Origin: CAVWGP01 sp963754645 | GTDB taxonomy: Bacteria > Pseudomonadota > Alphaproteobacteria > Bin65 | Direction: 5' to 3' | DNA: 64,000 nucleotides | NCBI GenBank assembly: GCA_963754645.1 | Contig: CAVWGP010000011.1 | Coordinates: 434,001 to 498,000, forward strand | Shown here: piece after piece, positions 34,043 to 43,437 of the stretch | Numbering within the stretch: the first letter of the stretch is position 1 | How the letters are laid out: the number at the start of each line of letters is the position of its first letter | Made by a program: the position numbers and the translations under genes | Notes under the pieces: generated by a model | What the model was told of the DNA's origin: nothing | Seen by the model: only the letters and a program-made list of their open reading frames with translations | The model's database searches: none

Positions 34043-35596
34043 TTATTCCCGAGTTGGCCGCGGCTCGGTTGCGCCGCGCCGGGGCGCCCGGAGCAGGAAC
34101 AGCAGCGGCATCGCGCCCAGCGTCACCCACATGATGAAGAGAAAATCGTTGGTGAAGGCGATCATCGTCGCTTGCCGGGTGAGTTCGCGGTCGAGCGCCA
34201 TCAGGCCGCTCAATTTGGTCCAGTCCCAGGCGTCCGGCAACCAGGGCTGCCGCAACGCGTCGCGGAACGGCGTCAGGCTTTCGCCGAGCACCGAATGGTT
34301 CACCTGGATGTTCTCGGCCAAAATCGCGATCACGATCGAAATGCCGATGCTGCCGCCGAGATTGCGCGTCAGGCTGAACATGGCGGCGCCCTCGACGCGA
34401 TAGCGCAGCGCCAGGGTGCCGAAGGCCATGGTGCTGAGCGGCGAATAGACGAAGCCCAGGCCGAGGCCCTGGAGCACGCCCGTATAGGCGATCGTCCAGG
34501 CATCGACCTGGGTGTCGAAGCCCGACATCAGCCACAGCGACAGCGCCACCATGAGCAAGCCGAACGACACCAGCCGGCGCGGGTCGGCGCCGCCGAGCAG
34601 CCGGCCATAGACCACCATGGAAACGACGGTGCCGAGGCCGCGCGGCACCATCATCAGCCCCGCCGTCAGCACCGGATAGCCGAGAAGATTTTGCAGGAAC
34701 GGCGGCAGCAGAACGACGGTCGAAAGCAAGACGACGCTGATGACGAAAATCAGAATCAAGCCGATGGCGAAGTTCCGGTCCTTGAACAGGCCGGGCTCGA
34801 TGAAGGGCCGCTCGGCGGTGAACATGTGGACCAGGAACATGTAGCCGCAAGCGCCGGCGAGCACGGCCTCGATCACGATCTCGGTCGAAGCGAACCAGTC
34901 GCGCGATTCGCCGCGGTCGAGCATGAGCTGAAAGGCGCCGATCGCGAGGCTGAGCAGGACGAAGCCGAACACGTCGAACCCGCGGGCGGGATCGCGGCGC
35001 GTTTCCGGCACGAAGGCGAGAATGCCGAGCAGCGCCAGGATGCCGAACGGCAGGTTGATGTAGAAAACCCAGCGCCAACTGTAGGTTTCGGTGAGGTAGC
35101 CGCCGAGCGTGGGACCGAGAATGGGCCCGACCATGACACCGATGCCCCAGATCGCCATCGCCCAGCCGTGCTGTTCGCGCGGATAGGCGTCGAGCAGCAC
35201 GGCCTGCGACAGCGGCACGAGGCAGGCGCCGAAGGCGCCCTGCAAAATGCGCATCAGCACGATCTCGGGCAGCGACGTGGCCGCGCCGCACAGCATCGAG
35301 GTGACGATGAAGCCCGAGACGGCGATGAGGAACAGGCGCTTGCGGCCGATCAGCGCCGCGAGCACGCCGGTCGGCGCGGTCATGATCGCGGTCGCGACGA
35401 TGTACGAGGTCAGCACCCAGGAAATCTGTTCCTGCGTCGCCGACATGCTGCCCTGCATATGCGGCAAGGCGATATTGGCGATCGTCATGTCGAGCACTTG
35501 CAGAACCGCCGTCAGCATCACCGAGCCGGTGATGAACGCGCGTTCGAGCTTGCTGGTGGGCGCGCTCGCTTCGTGCGCGGCGGCCGCGGCGGTCAC
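34043..35596 (-). CDS. DHA2 family MFS multidrug efflux permease (EmrB-like)
   Basis: A 517-residue major facilitator with 14 predicted helices. It begins with the segment LTAVLQVLDMTIANIALPHM, then QISWVLTSYIVATAI, LIGRKRLFL (motif A) and GPILGPTLGGYL (motif C, antiporter signature). WRWVFYINLPFG is the usual EmrB stretch. A GTG at 35596 overlaps the stop of the upstream membrane-fusion gene. With that partner it should form a tripartite pump exporting hydrophobic compounds through an outer-membrane channel that is not encoded here. Confidence 0.93.
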   Translation of the reverse strand: MTAAAAAHEASAPTSKLERAFITGSVMLTAVLQVLDMTIANIALPHMQGSMSATQEQISWVLTSYIVATAIMTAPTGVLAALIGRKRLFLIAVSGFIVTSMLCGAATSLPEIVLMRILQGAFGACLVPLSQAVLLDAYPREQHGWAMAIWGIGVMVGPILGPTLGGYLTETYSWRWVFYINLPFGILALLGILAFVPETRRDPARGFDVFGFVLLSLAIGAFQLMLDRGESRDWFASTEIVIEAVLAGACGYMFLVHMFTAERPFIEPGLFKDRNFAIGLILIFVISVVLLSTVVLLPPFLQNLLGYPVLTAGLMMVPRGLGTVVSMVVYGRLLGGADPRRLVSFGLLMVALSLWLMSGFDTQVDAWTIAYTGVLQGLGLGFVYSPLSTMAFGTLALRYRVEGAAMFSLTRNLGGSIGISIVIAILAENIQVNHSVLGESLTPFRDALRQPWLPDAWDWTKLSGLMALDRELTRQATMIAFTNDFLFIMWVTLGAMPLLFLLRAPRRGATEPRPTRE

Positions 35597-36777
35597 GGTT
35601 TCGCGGCGCTTTCGGCCGCTTCGGCGGCGAAGCTCTTGTCGAACAAGGCCACGATCTTGCGCAAGGCGCCGGGCATCGGGCGCCGGTGTCCGGTATCGAT
35701 CTCGACCGCGACGCTCATGCCGACGCGCAACGGCCGCTCGTCGCTCTCGGCCGTGAGCGCGATGCGCACCGAAATGCGTTGCACGACCTTCACCCAATTG
35801 CCAGTCGCGTTTTGCGGCGGAATGATCGAATACTCGGCCCCCGTTGCCTGGCTGATGCTGTCGACCGTGCCGCGCCAGACCCGGCCGGGATAGGAGTCGA
35901 TTTCGATCGTCGCCGTCTGGCCGGGCCGCACATTGGCAAGCTCGGTTTCCTTGAAATTCGCCTCGATCCAAACGCCGGCATTGTTGACCAGGCTCATCAC
36001 CGCCGAACCGGGCGTGACGTAAAATCCCGCCATCGGCGTCTTGCCGGCGACGCCGCCGAACGGCGCGCGCACCGCGGTGCGCTCGAGATCGAGCCGCGCC
36101 TGATCGTGCGCCGCCTCGGCCGCGAGATAGCGCGCGTGTTGCTCGATGGGACTATCGGGATTGCCGCCGAGACTGGCCGCGATCTGCGCCAGCTCCTGCT
36201 GGGCGATGCCGATGCGGTGCCGGGCCACGTCGCGATTGTGCCGCGTCTCGTCGAGCTTGACCTCGGAGACGACGTTGCGCTGGGCGAGCCCCGTTTGGCG
36301 CTGAAATTCCCGCTCGGCGTGCTCGGCGTGGGCGCGCGCGAGCTGGATTTCCTCGAGCTTCTGCCGGTGCGAGGCCTTGAGCCCCGAAATCTCGTCGCGC
36401 ACGGTCTTGAGTTGCGCCGCGCTGCGCGCCACGGCCACGCGATAGGCGCGGTCGTCGATGCGGAACAGCACGTCGCCCTTGGCAACCAGCTCGTTCTCCC
36501 GCACCTTGACTTCGACGATGGGCCCCGCCACCTCGGCGCTGATCGTGACGCGATCAGCCTTGATGTAAGCGTTTTCGGTGCCGACGAAGCGGCCGCCCGT
36601 CAGATAGACGTAGCCGGCGCCGATCAGCACGGCGAGCGGGGCCAGCAACAGCAGGGCAACGCGCAATCGCCGCCGCCGCTTGCGCGCCAATCGCGCCACG
36701 TCGCGCCGCACATCCGGTGCTAGGGCGCCCTCGGCGGGCGCATTGCGGCGCGGTTCCTGGTCCGCTTCGTCACGCAT
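35593..36777 (-). CDS. HlyD/EmrA family membrane fusion protein
   Basis: A 394-residue periplasmic adaptor. A short charged N-terminus precedes one transmembrane helix (LRVALLLLAPLAVLIGAGYV). VGTENAYIKADRVTISAEVAG and GPIVEVKVRENELVAKGDVLF form the biotinyl-lipoyl-like half. A coiled-coil hairpin covers about residues 115-215, and TAVRAPFGGVAGKTPMAGFY completes the barrel. It overlaps the marR stop by 8 bases and the permease start by 4. Confidence 0.93.
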   Translation of the reverse strand: MRDEADQEPRRNAPAEGALAPDVRRDVARLARKRRRRLRVALLLLAPLAVLIGAGYVYLTGGRFVGTENAYIKADRVTISAEVAGPIVEVKVRENELVAKGDVLFRIDDRAYRVAVARSAAQLKTVRDEISGLKASHRQKLEEIQLARAHAEHAEREFQRQTGLAQRNVVSEVKLDETRHNRDVARHRIGIAQQELAQIAASLGGNPDSPIEQHARYLAAEAAHDQARLDLERTAVRAPFGGVAGKTPMAGFYVTPGSAVMSLVNNAGVWIEANFKETELANVRPGQTATIEIDSYPGRVWRGTVDSISQATGAEYSIIPPQNATGNWVKVVQRISVRIALTAESDERPLRVGMSVAVEIDTGHRRPMPGALRKIVALFDKSFAAEAAESAAKP

Positions 36778-37261
36778 GGGCCTGCCGCGATCTGGCATTC
36801 GGTTGCGCCGGTTGCGCGTCGGCTTCCGCCGCCAGCAGCGAGCGCTTCATGGCCAGCAGCATTTCGCTTAGCAGCTTGCGTTTGCTTTCGGACAAGCCGG
36901 CCAAGGCCTGCTCGCGGATTTCGCCGGCCAGAATTTCGATCTTTTCGAGCGTGGGCTGCGCCTTGGCGGTGAGGAACAAGCGAACCGCCCGGCGGTCGAG
37001 CGGGTCGGGGCGCCGCTCGACCCAGCCCGCCGCTGCCAGGCGATCGATCAAGCGCGTGAGCGAGATCGGCTGGACCTCCAGTATCTCGGCCAAAGCCGCG
37101 TGGTTGATGCCCTGGTTACGCGACAGATGCGCGATGGCGCGCCACTGCACTTGGGTCAAGCCAAGCGCCTCCACCCGGCGATTGAAATTGCGCCGAATCA
37201 GGCGCGAAACGTCGTTCAGCAGAAAGCCGAGGCCAGGCTCCGAATCGTGAGTTCCGTGCAA
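36770..37261 (-). CDS. MarR family transcriptional regulator
   Basis: A 163-residue winged-helix repressor. LGLTQVQWRAIAHLSRNQGI leads into the recognition helix region LAEILEVQPISLTRLIDRLA, and GWVERRPDPLDRRAVRLFLT forms the wing with the conserved DxRxxR-like acidic-basic pattern. It is the first gene of the efflux operon and probably represses it until a substrate binds. A palindrome lies 36 bases upstream of its start. Confidence 0.92.
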   Translation of the reverse strand: MHGTHDSEPGLGFLLNDVSRLIRRNFNRRVEALGLTQVQWRAIAHLSRNQGINHAALAEILEVQPISLTRLIDRLAAAGWVERRPDPLDRRAVRLFLTAKAQPTLEKIEILAGEIREQALAGLSESKRKLLSEMLLAMKRSLLAAEADAQPAQPNARSRQAHA

Positions 37262-37296
37262 GCGCGATCATCCTTGAAGCAACACACATGCTCATA

Positions 37297-37310
37297 ATAA
37301 GCATGCTTAT
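37297..37310. promoter_or_regulatory. 14-bp palindrome upstream of marR (probable operator)
   Basis: ATAAGCATGCTTAT is a perfect palindrome in the AT-rich gap upstream of the marR-emrAB operon. CATGCT also occurs just before it. MarR-family repressors bind such dyads near their own promoters. Confidence 0.7.
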
Positions 37311-37393
37311 GATCAGCACTACACACGAAGACTCGGCCCGAGTCGAGCCGGAACTTTTCGTGAACAACGAAGGTTGGATCGGTGGCGCCGCGC

Positions 37394-38404
37394 TCAGGGC
37401 TTCAAGAACCCCACGATCCGGTGAACCTCGCGCAGCACCGGTGCCGCCAGCGCCGCGGCGCGCGCGGCGGCGTCGCGCAGCACCGCGTCGACCGCGCCGG
37501 GATCGGCGACCAGGCGCTTCATCTCGTTGCCGATGGGCCCAAGCTTGGCGACGGCGAGGTCGGTCAGCGCGGATTTGAACGCGGAGAATTGTTTGCCGCC
37601 GAATTGCCCGGCCACATCGGCCAGTGACGTGTCGGCCAGCGCGGCGTAAATGCCCATCAGATTGTAGGCCTCGGGCCGCTCGGCGCGCGCCGCTTCGTTC
37701 GCGGGCGGCGCGTCCGGCACGGGATGCGGATCGGTCTTCGCCTTCTTGAATTTTTGCGCGATGGCGTCGGCGTCGTCGGTGAGGTTGATGCGCGATTGAT
37801 CGGACGGATCGGATTTCGACATCTTCTTGGTGCCGTCGCGCAACGACATGACGCGCGTCGCCTCGCCGAAAATCAGCGGCTCGGCGAGCGGGAAGAAATC
37901 GACGCCATAGTCGTGATTGAACTTCTGGGCGATGTCGCGCATCAGCTCGACATGCTGCTTCTGGTCCTCGCCCACCGGCACATGGGTCGCCTTGTAGAGC
38001 AGAACGTCGGCGGCCATCAGCGAAGGATAGGCATAGAGGCCAAGCGAGGCGTTCTCGCGGTCCTTGCCCGCCTTGTCCTTGAACTGCGTCATGCGGTTCA
38101 TCCAGCCGACGCGCGCCACGCAATTGAAAATCCAGGCGAGCTCGGCATGGGCCGGCACGTTGCTTTGCGCGAAGACGATGTGCGTCTTGGGATCGATGCC
38201 GGACGCGAGCAGCGCGGCGGCACCCATGCGCGTTTCGGCCGCAAGCATTTTCGGGTCCTGCCACGTCGTGATGGCGTGGAGATCGACGAGGCAATAGAGG
38301 CAGTCGAACTCGGCCTGCAGTTTCACCCAATTCTTGATCGCGCCGAGATAATTGCCGAGCGTGAAACCGCCCGAGGGTTGGATGCCCGAGAAAATGCGTT
38401 TCAT
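37394..38404 (-). CDS. trpS: Tryptophanyl-tRNA synthetase
   Basis: A 336-residue class Ic synthetase. The HIGH-like signature is SGGFTLGNYLGA (about residues 11-22). The KMSKS loop is KKMSKSDPS at about 193-201. YCLVDLHAITTW and VPVGEDQKQHVELMRDIAQ are typical substrate-binding segments. Start MKRIFSGIQPSGGF was chosen; an in-frame upstream start gives a Pro-rich, unlikely extension. trpS near murJ is common in alphaproteobacteria. Confidence 0.96.
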   Translation of the reverse strand: MKRIFSGIQPSGGFTLGNYLGAIKNWVKLQAEFDCLYCLVDLHAITTWQDPKMLAAETRMGAAALLASGIDPKTHIVFAQSNVPAHAELAWIFNCVARVGWMNRMTQFKDKAGKDRENASLGLYAYPSLMAADVLLYKATHVPVGEDQKQHVELMRDIAQKFNHDYGVDFFPLAEPLIFGEATRVMSLRDGTKKMSKSDPSDQSRINLTDDADAIAQKFKKAKTDPHPVPDAPPANEAARAERPEAYNLMGIYAALADTSLADVAGQFGGKQFSAFKSALTDLAVAKLGPIGNEMKRLVADPGAVDAVLRDAAARAAALAAPVLREVHRIVGFLKP

Positions 38405-38577
38405 GGCCGGTCCTGGTGGAGGGGAGGGTGCGGGAAGCGGAAGGCCGCGCGGCATAGCCCGGCGGCGCTGTTGCGGTCAAGCTTGCCTTGCCACGCAGCG
38501 CCCGCCCCAGCCTTAACAAAGCGAGCGCGACGTGATAGTCGATCCGAATGATCGATCGCGAGCGACAAAGTCGCCGA

Positions 38578-39184
38578 ATGAACCGCCCCATTGCGTCGGC
38601 GATCAGGGCCGCGATGCTTTGCGCCGCCACGCTAGGCACGGGCATCGCCGCGGCGCAGACGAAAGCGCCGCAACCCGCAAACAGCACGAGCCGCTGCGCG
38701 ATCGTCTATCCTTTTACCCCGACGGCGGCAAACCGTGTGCCGGGACGGGACCTCGTCAAATTCTTCGCCGGCAAGCGGGCGGAGCAGCAACGGGAATGGG
38801 ATCGGGACGCGCCGATGAACAAAGGAACGGGGCCGGCAGGCATAACGCGCCCCTCGATGAGCCGCATCGACCCGGAATCGCCACGCGGACCACCGTCTGA
38901 CTATCATCTTCCGCTATGAATGGCGCGACGACGGATCGCTGCGCTTGTTCTGCAATTGGCGGCACGCGAAAAGCGAGACCTTCGGTCCATGTCTCGGCCG
39001 GCCCGGCGGTGCGCAGGATGCCGGCGCCTGGCGCATCGCCGATGGCGCCTATTGCCATGACTCGACGTTCTTCGAGAGCCGGGGCGAGCTTTGCTTCAGC
39101 ATCCACCGCCAAGACGGCCGCTTTCTCGCCAAGCTGGTCAGCGGCAGCGGCGGCTGCTTCGAAGGCGAGATCGTTTTCAAGTAA
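38578..39184 (+). CDS. Secreted protein of unknown function (frameshifted)
   Basis: The N-terminus MNRPIASAIRAAMLCAATLG, TGIAAAQ is a Sec signal peptide. The first frame ends shortly after SMSRIDPE. One extra base near 38876-38880 separates it from HADHRLTIIFRYEWRDDGSL, followed by RLFCNWRHAKSETFGPCLG and GAYCHDSTFFESRGELCFS. The end is LVSGSGGCFEGEIVFK. Repaired length is 201 residues. The C-terminal part has five or six cysteines that could form disulphides, and resembles a small beta-rich extracytoplasmic domain. I do not recognise the family. Confidence 0.6.
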
Positions 39185-39205
39185 CGCGGAGCGCGCGGCG
39201 GGCGC

Positions 39206-39556
39206 TCAATTGCCGGTTTTCGGCACCACGGTGTGCGCGGCGCGCGGATAGAGTTGCTCGCCCAGCCGCGCGATGCGGAAGCCGGCGCCGCAATAGGGAT
39301 CGGTGCAGCGGATCACGGCATCGCTGGTCATCCAGTCATTGTCCTGGGTCGGGCGCTGCTTGGCCGGCACGAAAGGCAAAACGGCGAGCATGGCGTAGAG
39401 GCCGAATTGCCGTCCCGCCGGAATCTCGATCTGGCTGCCTTTCACGAAAAACACGTCGCCGAGCTTGTGCTTGCACACGAAAGGCCGGTCCGGGTCGTGA
39501 TGGACGACCTCGATCTTGAGATCGTAGAGGCTGAAGGCATCGTCCGGCATTGTCAT
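39206..39556 (-). CDS. TIGR04076 family protein
   Basis: A 116-residue cytosolic protein. YDLKIEVVHHDPDRPFVCKH, KLGDVFFVKGSQIEIPAG, and a late RCTDPYCGAGFRIARLGEQ match the general layout of TIGR04076, with two cysteines near the C-terminus. The function of the family is unknown. It ends immediately downstream of murJ on the same strand, 4 bases away, and may be co-transcribed with it. Confidence 0.65.
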   Translation of the reverse strand: MTMPDDAFSLYDLKIEVVHHDPDRPFVCKHKLGDVFFVKGSQIEIPAGRQFGLYAMLAVLPFVPAKQRPTQDNDWMTSDAVIRCTDPYCGAGFRIARLGEQLYPRAAHTVVPKTGN

Positions 39557-39560
39557 ACCC

Positions 39561-41174
39561 TCAATCGAAGCTCGGCGGCGGCGGCGCGCGCTTGTCGTTC
39601 GTCTCGCCTGGCGCGCGCTTGCGCCGGCGCAACACGGCCTTGAGCTCGGCTAGGCCGGCGGCGCGCAGCGCGAGGCAGAGCACGGCATAGAGCACGGCGC
39701 CGGTGATAACGAGCGCGGCCAGCGCCGCCATGCGTTGCAGGATCGAACCCAGCACCAGGGGCTGCAGCCAGAGCCAGAACGGCACCAGCGGCGCCGCCAT
39801 CAGCAGCGCCGCCAGCACGATGCGCGGCAGGCGCGATTTCAGCCGCGCGTCGAGCTGCCAATGGCCGCGCCGGATCAACGAGGTCGCCAGCAGCCCAGCA
39901 TTGAGCCAAGCCGCGAGCGCGGTCGCGACCGGAATGCCGAGATAGCCCAGGCTCGGCGCGCCGAAGGGCGGCCACACCAGCGCGAGCGAAACGACGATAT
40001 TCGTCGCCATCGAGGCGATGGCGTAGATCACCGGCCGGCGCGTGTCCTCGCGGGCATAGAAGCCGGGCGACAGCACGCGGATCAGCACATAGGCGGGCAG
40101 TCCGGCGGAAAACGCGGCCAGCGCCCAGGCGGTTTTCTCGGCGTCGGCGTGGCTGAACTTGCCGTATTGGAACATGACGATGGCAATCGGCTCGGCGATC
40201 GCCATCAGCGCCGCCGCCGCCGGCAAGGTGAGGACCATCGAAAGCTCGATGGCGCGGTTCTGCACCGCCATCGCCGCCGTGGGATCGCTCTGCAGCTTGC
40301 GCGTCAGTTCCGGCAACAAGGCGGTGCCGATGGCGACGCCGATGATCGAGAGCGGGAATTGATAGATGCGATCGGCGAAATACAGGATCGACACCGCGCC
40401 GGCGATGTAGCTCGCGACGATCGTGCCGACCACGATGTTGATCTGCGTCATGCCGCCCGAGATCAGGCCCGGGATCATCAGGCGCATCAGGCGGCCGGCC
40501 GAGGCGGTGCGGTGCGGCAGCGGCAGGCGCAGGCGCAGACCCGCCTTCCAGCACGCGTAGCCGAGCCACAGATATTGCGCGATGCCGGCGACGGCGACCG
40601 CCCAAGACAGCATGTGCCCGGCGCTGGCGAACCACGGCGTGGCGAAGACCAGGCCGAGGATGAAGATCGCGTTGAGCAAGGTCGGCGCCGCCGCCGCCAT
40701 GGCGAATTTGTAGCCGGCGTTGAGCATGCCGCTCATCAGCGCGACCACGGCCATGGCGACGAGATAGGGCAGCGTCAGGCGCGTGAACAACACGGCGAGA
40801 TCGAAGATCTCGGGCTTGGCCAGGAAACCGGGCGCCATCAGCGCCACCAGCCAAGGCATGAAGATTTCGGCCAGCGCCACGAAAACCGCGAGGATGAGCA
40901 GCAGCCAGGCCAGCGTGTTGCCGGCGAAGCGCAGCGCCGGATCCTTGCCCTCGCGTTCGAGTTTTTTCGCGTACATCGGCACGAAGGCGGCGGAGAACGC
41001 GCCCTCGGCCACCATGCGGCGGAACAGGTTGGGGAAGCGGAAGGCGACGATAAAGGCCTCGACGATGCCCGTCGCCCCCAAGCTGCGGGCGATCAAAATG
41101 TCGCGCGCATAGCCGAGCACGCGCGAGAGCAGCGTGTTGACGCCGACGATGAGCGACGAGCGGAGGAGCGCCAT
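39561..41174 (-). CDS. murJ: Lipid II flippase MurJ
   Basis: A 537-residue, 14-helix MOP-family flippase that moves lipid II across the inner membrane. Characteristic stretches are SRVLGYARDILIARSLGATG, AFIVAFRFPNLFRRMVAEGA and FSAAFVPMYAKKLEREGKDP near the N-terminus, and PAYVLIRVLSPGFYAREDTR later. The ATG at 41174 (MALLRSSLIVGVNTLLSR) is preferred; a TTG seven codons upstream is in frame. The Arg/Pro-rich tail is cytosolic. Confidence 0.95.
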   Translation of the reverse strand: MALLRSSLIVGVNTLLSRVLGYARDILIARSLGATGIVEAFIVAFRFPNLFRRMVAEGAFSAAFVPMYAKKLEREGKDPALRFAGNTLAWLLLILAVFVALAEIFMPWLVALMAPGFLAKPEIFDLAVLFTRLTLPYLVAMAVVALMSGMLNAGYKFAMAAAAPTLLNAIFILGLVFATPWFASAGHMLSWAVAVAGIAQYLWLGYACWKAGLRLRLPLPHRTASAGRLMRLMIPGLISGGMTQINIVVGTIVASYIAGAVSILYFADRIYQFPLSIIGVAIGTALLPELTRKLQSDPTAAMAVQNRAIELSMVLTLPAAAALMAIAEPIAIVMFQYGKFSHADAEKTAWALAAFSAGLPAYVLIRVLSPGFYAREDTRRPVIYAIASMATNIVVSLALVWPPFGAPSLGYLGIPVATALAAWLNAGLLATSLIRRGHWQLDARLKSRLPRIVLAALLMAAPLVPFWLWLQPLVLGSILQRMAALAALVITGAVLYAVLCLALRAAGLAELKAVLRRRKRAPGETNDKRAPPPPSFD

Positions 41175-41344
41175 CAGGTCCGGCTGCCGCGGCAACGGCG
41201 CGCCACCGCTGGGCGGGAACTATTCGTCAAGTGCATCATTGCGCGGCCAATCTAGCGCAGGGCCGGCGCCTTGTCAGCGAGAGGTTCGCGCTAGGCGGCG
41301 GTCCTCGCCGCGGTCGCCGAAATGCGCGGTTCGATCCCCTCGAG

Positions 41345-41618
41345 TCAGGTTTCCAGGGACCGCGGCGGCGACAGCGTGCGGATTTCGTTCGCGGCCTTTC
41401 GGATCTTGCCGATCTCGTCGTCGAGATCCAGCGTGTCTTGGGGATTCTCAAGAATAATTCCGCTTCGGCCGGCCAATTCGACAAGCTCGCCAGCGTTCGC
41501 CGAGTTCGCGCAACTCGGGCGTGTGCGCCACGCTCAGGAACTTGGCGTATTGCCTCGGCGAGTCGGCGCGCAATCGCTCGAAGCGCGCGCGATGCGCTGG
41601 CTTGGCATCGACAGCGTT
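41345..41618 (-). pseudogene. Remnant or unusual-start gene of unknown function
   Basis: The minus strand reads AHRARFERLRADSPRQYAKF, LSVAHTPELRELGER, then after one extra base near 41494 GELVELAGRSGIILENPQDT and LDLDDEIGKIRKAANEIRTL, ending SPPRSLET. The composition is protein-like, with an even mix of charged and hydrophobic residues. No ATG, GTG or TTG start is available before the upstream stop at about 41619-41621, next to ubiE. It is either the 3' fragment of a lost gene or a gene with another base error. The family is not recognised. Confidence 0.5.
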
Positions 41619-41627
41619 TCAAGTACG

Positions 41628-42404
41628 ATGGCCAAATCGGTTGCGACGCCACCGGAAACGACAAGGCCAGAAATGGAACGCAACGCGGCCCAATTCGACG
41701 CCCGCAGCGACAACGTGTTCGCGCGCATCGCCAACCGCTACGATGTCCTGTGCGACGTGTTCAGCCTGCGCGCGCACCGCTTGTGGAAAGACCGCATGGC
41801 GCGGCGGATTTCCGCGGCGCCCGGGCGCACCGTGCTCGATGTCGCCGCCGGCACCGGCGACATACCGCTGCGCCTGTTGCGCCACCTCGATCGCAAGCCG
41901 CCGCCGGCGCGCGAGCGGAAAATATTCGTCACCGATCTTTGTCCGGAAATGTTGGCCATCGCCAAGGCGAAGCCGAACGGCGGCGATGCGCGGCTCGAAC
42001 ATGCCGTGATGAACGCCCACGAACTGAGCGGCGTTGCCGACGGCTCGATCGATATATATTCGATTTCGTTCGGCATGAAAATTCTCGATCGCGAGCGCGT
42101 GCTGGCCGAGGCGTTTCGCGTCTTGAAGCCCGGCGGCCGTTTCTTCTGCCTCGAAGCGTCGCGTATCCAGGCCGCGCTCGTGCATGCGGCGTATCTGAAA
42201 TACATGGATTTCTGCCTGCCCGTCATTGCCCGATTGGCGACAGGCGGCGACGCTGGCGCCTACGATTACTTCTTGCGCGGCATTCACGGCTTTCCGGACC
42301 AGGGCGCCTTTGCCGGCGAGCTGGAACGCCACGGCTTCGGCCATGTCGGTTTCGAAAACCTCACCTTCGGCATCGTGGCGCTGCACTCGGCCGTCAAGCC
42401 GTGA
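41628..42404 (+). CDS. UbiE/COQ5-like class I methyltransferase
   Basis: A 258-residue SAM-dependent methyltransferase. Motif I is VLDVAAGTGDIPLRLL, then IFVTDLCPEMLAIAKAK, DIYSISFGMKIL and VLKPGGRFFCLEAS, as in the quinone C-methylases. FDARSDNVFARIANRYDVLC at the N-terminus, and YLKYMDFCLPVIARLATGGD and YDYFLRGIHGFPDQ later, support the ubiE/menG group. It may methylate demethoxyubiquinol or a related quinone; a second ubiE elsewhere cannot be excluded. A start at 41673 (MERNAAQFD) is also plausible. Confidence 0.85.
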   Translation: MAKSVATPPETTRPEMERNAAQFDARSDNVFARIANRYDVLCDVFSLRAHRLWKDRMARRISAAPGRTVLDVAAGTGDIPLRLLRHLDRKPPPARERKIFVTDLCPEMLAIAKAKPNGGDARLEHAVMNAHELSGVADGSIDIYSISFGMKILDRERVLAEAFRVLKPGGRFFCLEASRIQAALVHAAYLKYMDFCLPVIARLATGGDAGAYDYFLRGIHGFPDQGAFAGELERHGFGHVGFENLTFGIVALHSAVKP

Positions 42405-42467
42405 GGCGCGCTTGAATTCGGCCGCCGCCGCCGCCACAGTGCGCGGCGGAACCGAGACGATCGACCG

Positions 42468-43427
42468 ATGGATGTGCCCACAGCGAATTTCGCCGACGCG
42501 CTCGCCGGCGCCGTGACGGCAAAACGCAGCGCCGTCCTGGTCGGGCTCGATCCGCATCTTGCCATGCTGCCCGAGGATTACGGGCCGGCGCTGCGCTCCG
42601 GCGATCGCGCGCGCATCGCCGCCGGCGTCGCCGATTTCTGCCGGCGCATTATCGACGCCGTGCACGACGTGGCGCCGGCGATCAAGCCCCAGGTGGCGTT
42701 TTTCGAGCAGCTTGGGCCGCCCGGCTACGAGGCGCTCGAAGCCGTCGTCGCCGCGGCCCAGGCGCGCAAGCTCATCGTCATCGGCGACGCGAAACGCGGC
42801 GACATCGGCTCGACCGCCGCCGCCTATGCCGACTACCATATCGGCCTCGGCGCCAAGCGCCCGCTGCCGGCGCTAAAAAATCTCGGCGCCGACGCGATCA
42901 CGGTGAACGCCTATATGGGCCGCGACAGTCTCGCGCCGTTTCTCGACTACGTGCCGGCGGGGCGCGGTCTTTTCGTGCTGGTCAAGACCTCCAATCCGGG
43001 CTCGGCGGATTTCCAGGACTTGGCGGCGGCGCCGGCGGCGGAGAAGAACTACGAGATCGTCGCCGCAACGGTCGATCGCGTCGCCGCCGATCATATCGGG
43101 CGGTGCGGCTATTCCGCGGTCGGCATCGTGGTCGGCGCCACGCATCCCGCCGAGGCGCGCGCGCTGCGCCGGCGCTTCCCGCGCCTGTGGTTCCTGGTGC
43201 CGGGCTACGGCGCGCAAGGCGCCGGCGCCGCCGATGTCGCCGGCTGCTTCGATGCGCGCGGGCTCGGCGCCATCGTCAACGCCTCGCGCAGCATCCTGTT
43301 CGCCTACCGGGATGCGAAATATGCGCGGTTCGCGAAATCGGCCTGGGCCGAAGCGGCGCGCCAAGCCGCGATCGACATGAAGAACGAACTGGCCGCGGCC
43401 ATTGCCGCGGCCATTGCCGCCCGCTGA
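42468..43427 (+). CDS. pyrF: Orotidine 5'-phosphate decarboxylase, type 2
   Basis: A 319-residue barrel enzyme making UMP. The length and motif IVIGDAKRGDIGSTA (catalytic Asp107/Lys109) place it in the longer type 2 group rather than the 230-residue bacterial form. AVLVGLDPHLAMLPEDYG, AIKPQVAFFEQLGPPG and FVLVKTSNPGSADFQ follow. VGATHPAEARALRRRFP and FLVPGYGAQG close the phosphate site. A VOC gene begins 10 bases downstream. Confidence 0.95.
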   Translation: MDVPTANFADALAGAVTAKRSAVLVGLDPHLAMLPEDYGPALRSGDRARIAAGVADFCRRIIDAVHDVAPAIKPQVAFFEQLGPPGYEALEAVVAAAQARKLIVIGDAKRGDIGSTAAAYADYHIGLGAKRPLPALKNLGADAITVNAYMGRDSLAPFLDYVPAGRGLFVLVKTSNPGSADFQDLAAAPAAEKNYEIVAATVDRVAADHIGRCGYSAVGIVVGATHPAEARALRRRFPRLWFLVPGYGAQGAGAADVAGCFDARGLGAIVNASRSILFAYRDAKYARFAKSAWAEAARQAAIDMKNELAAAIAAAIAAR

Positions 43428-43437
43428 GGAGAATTCA

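Noticed and set aside
41325..41350. A GGTTCGATCCC stretch resembling a tRNA T-arm
   Set aside because: No matching acceptor, D or anticodon stems could be folded around it.
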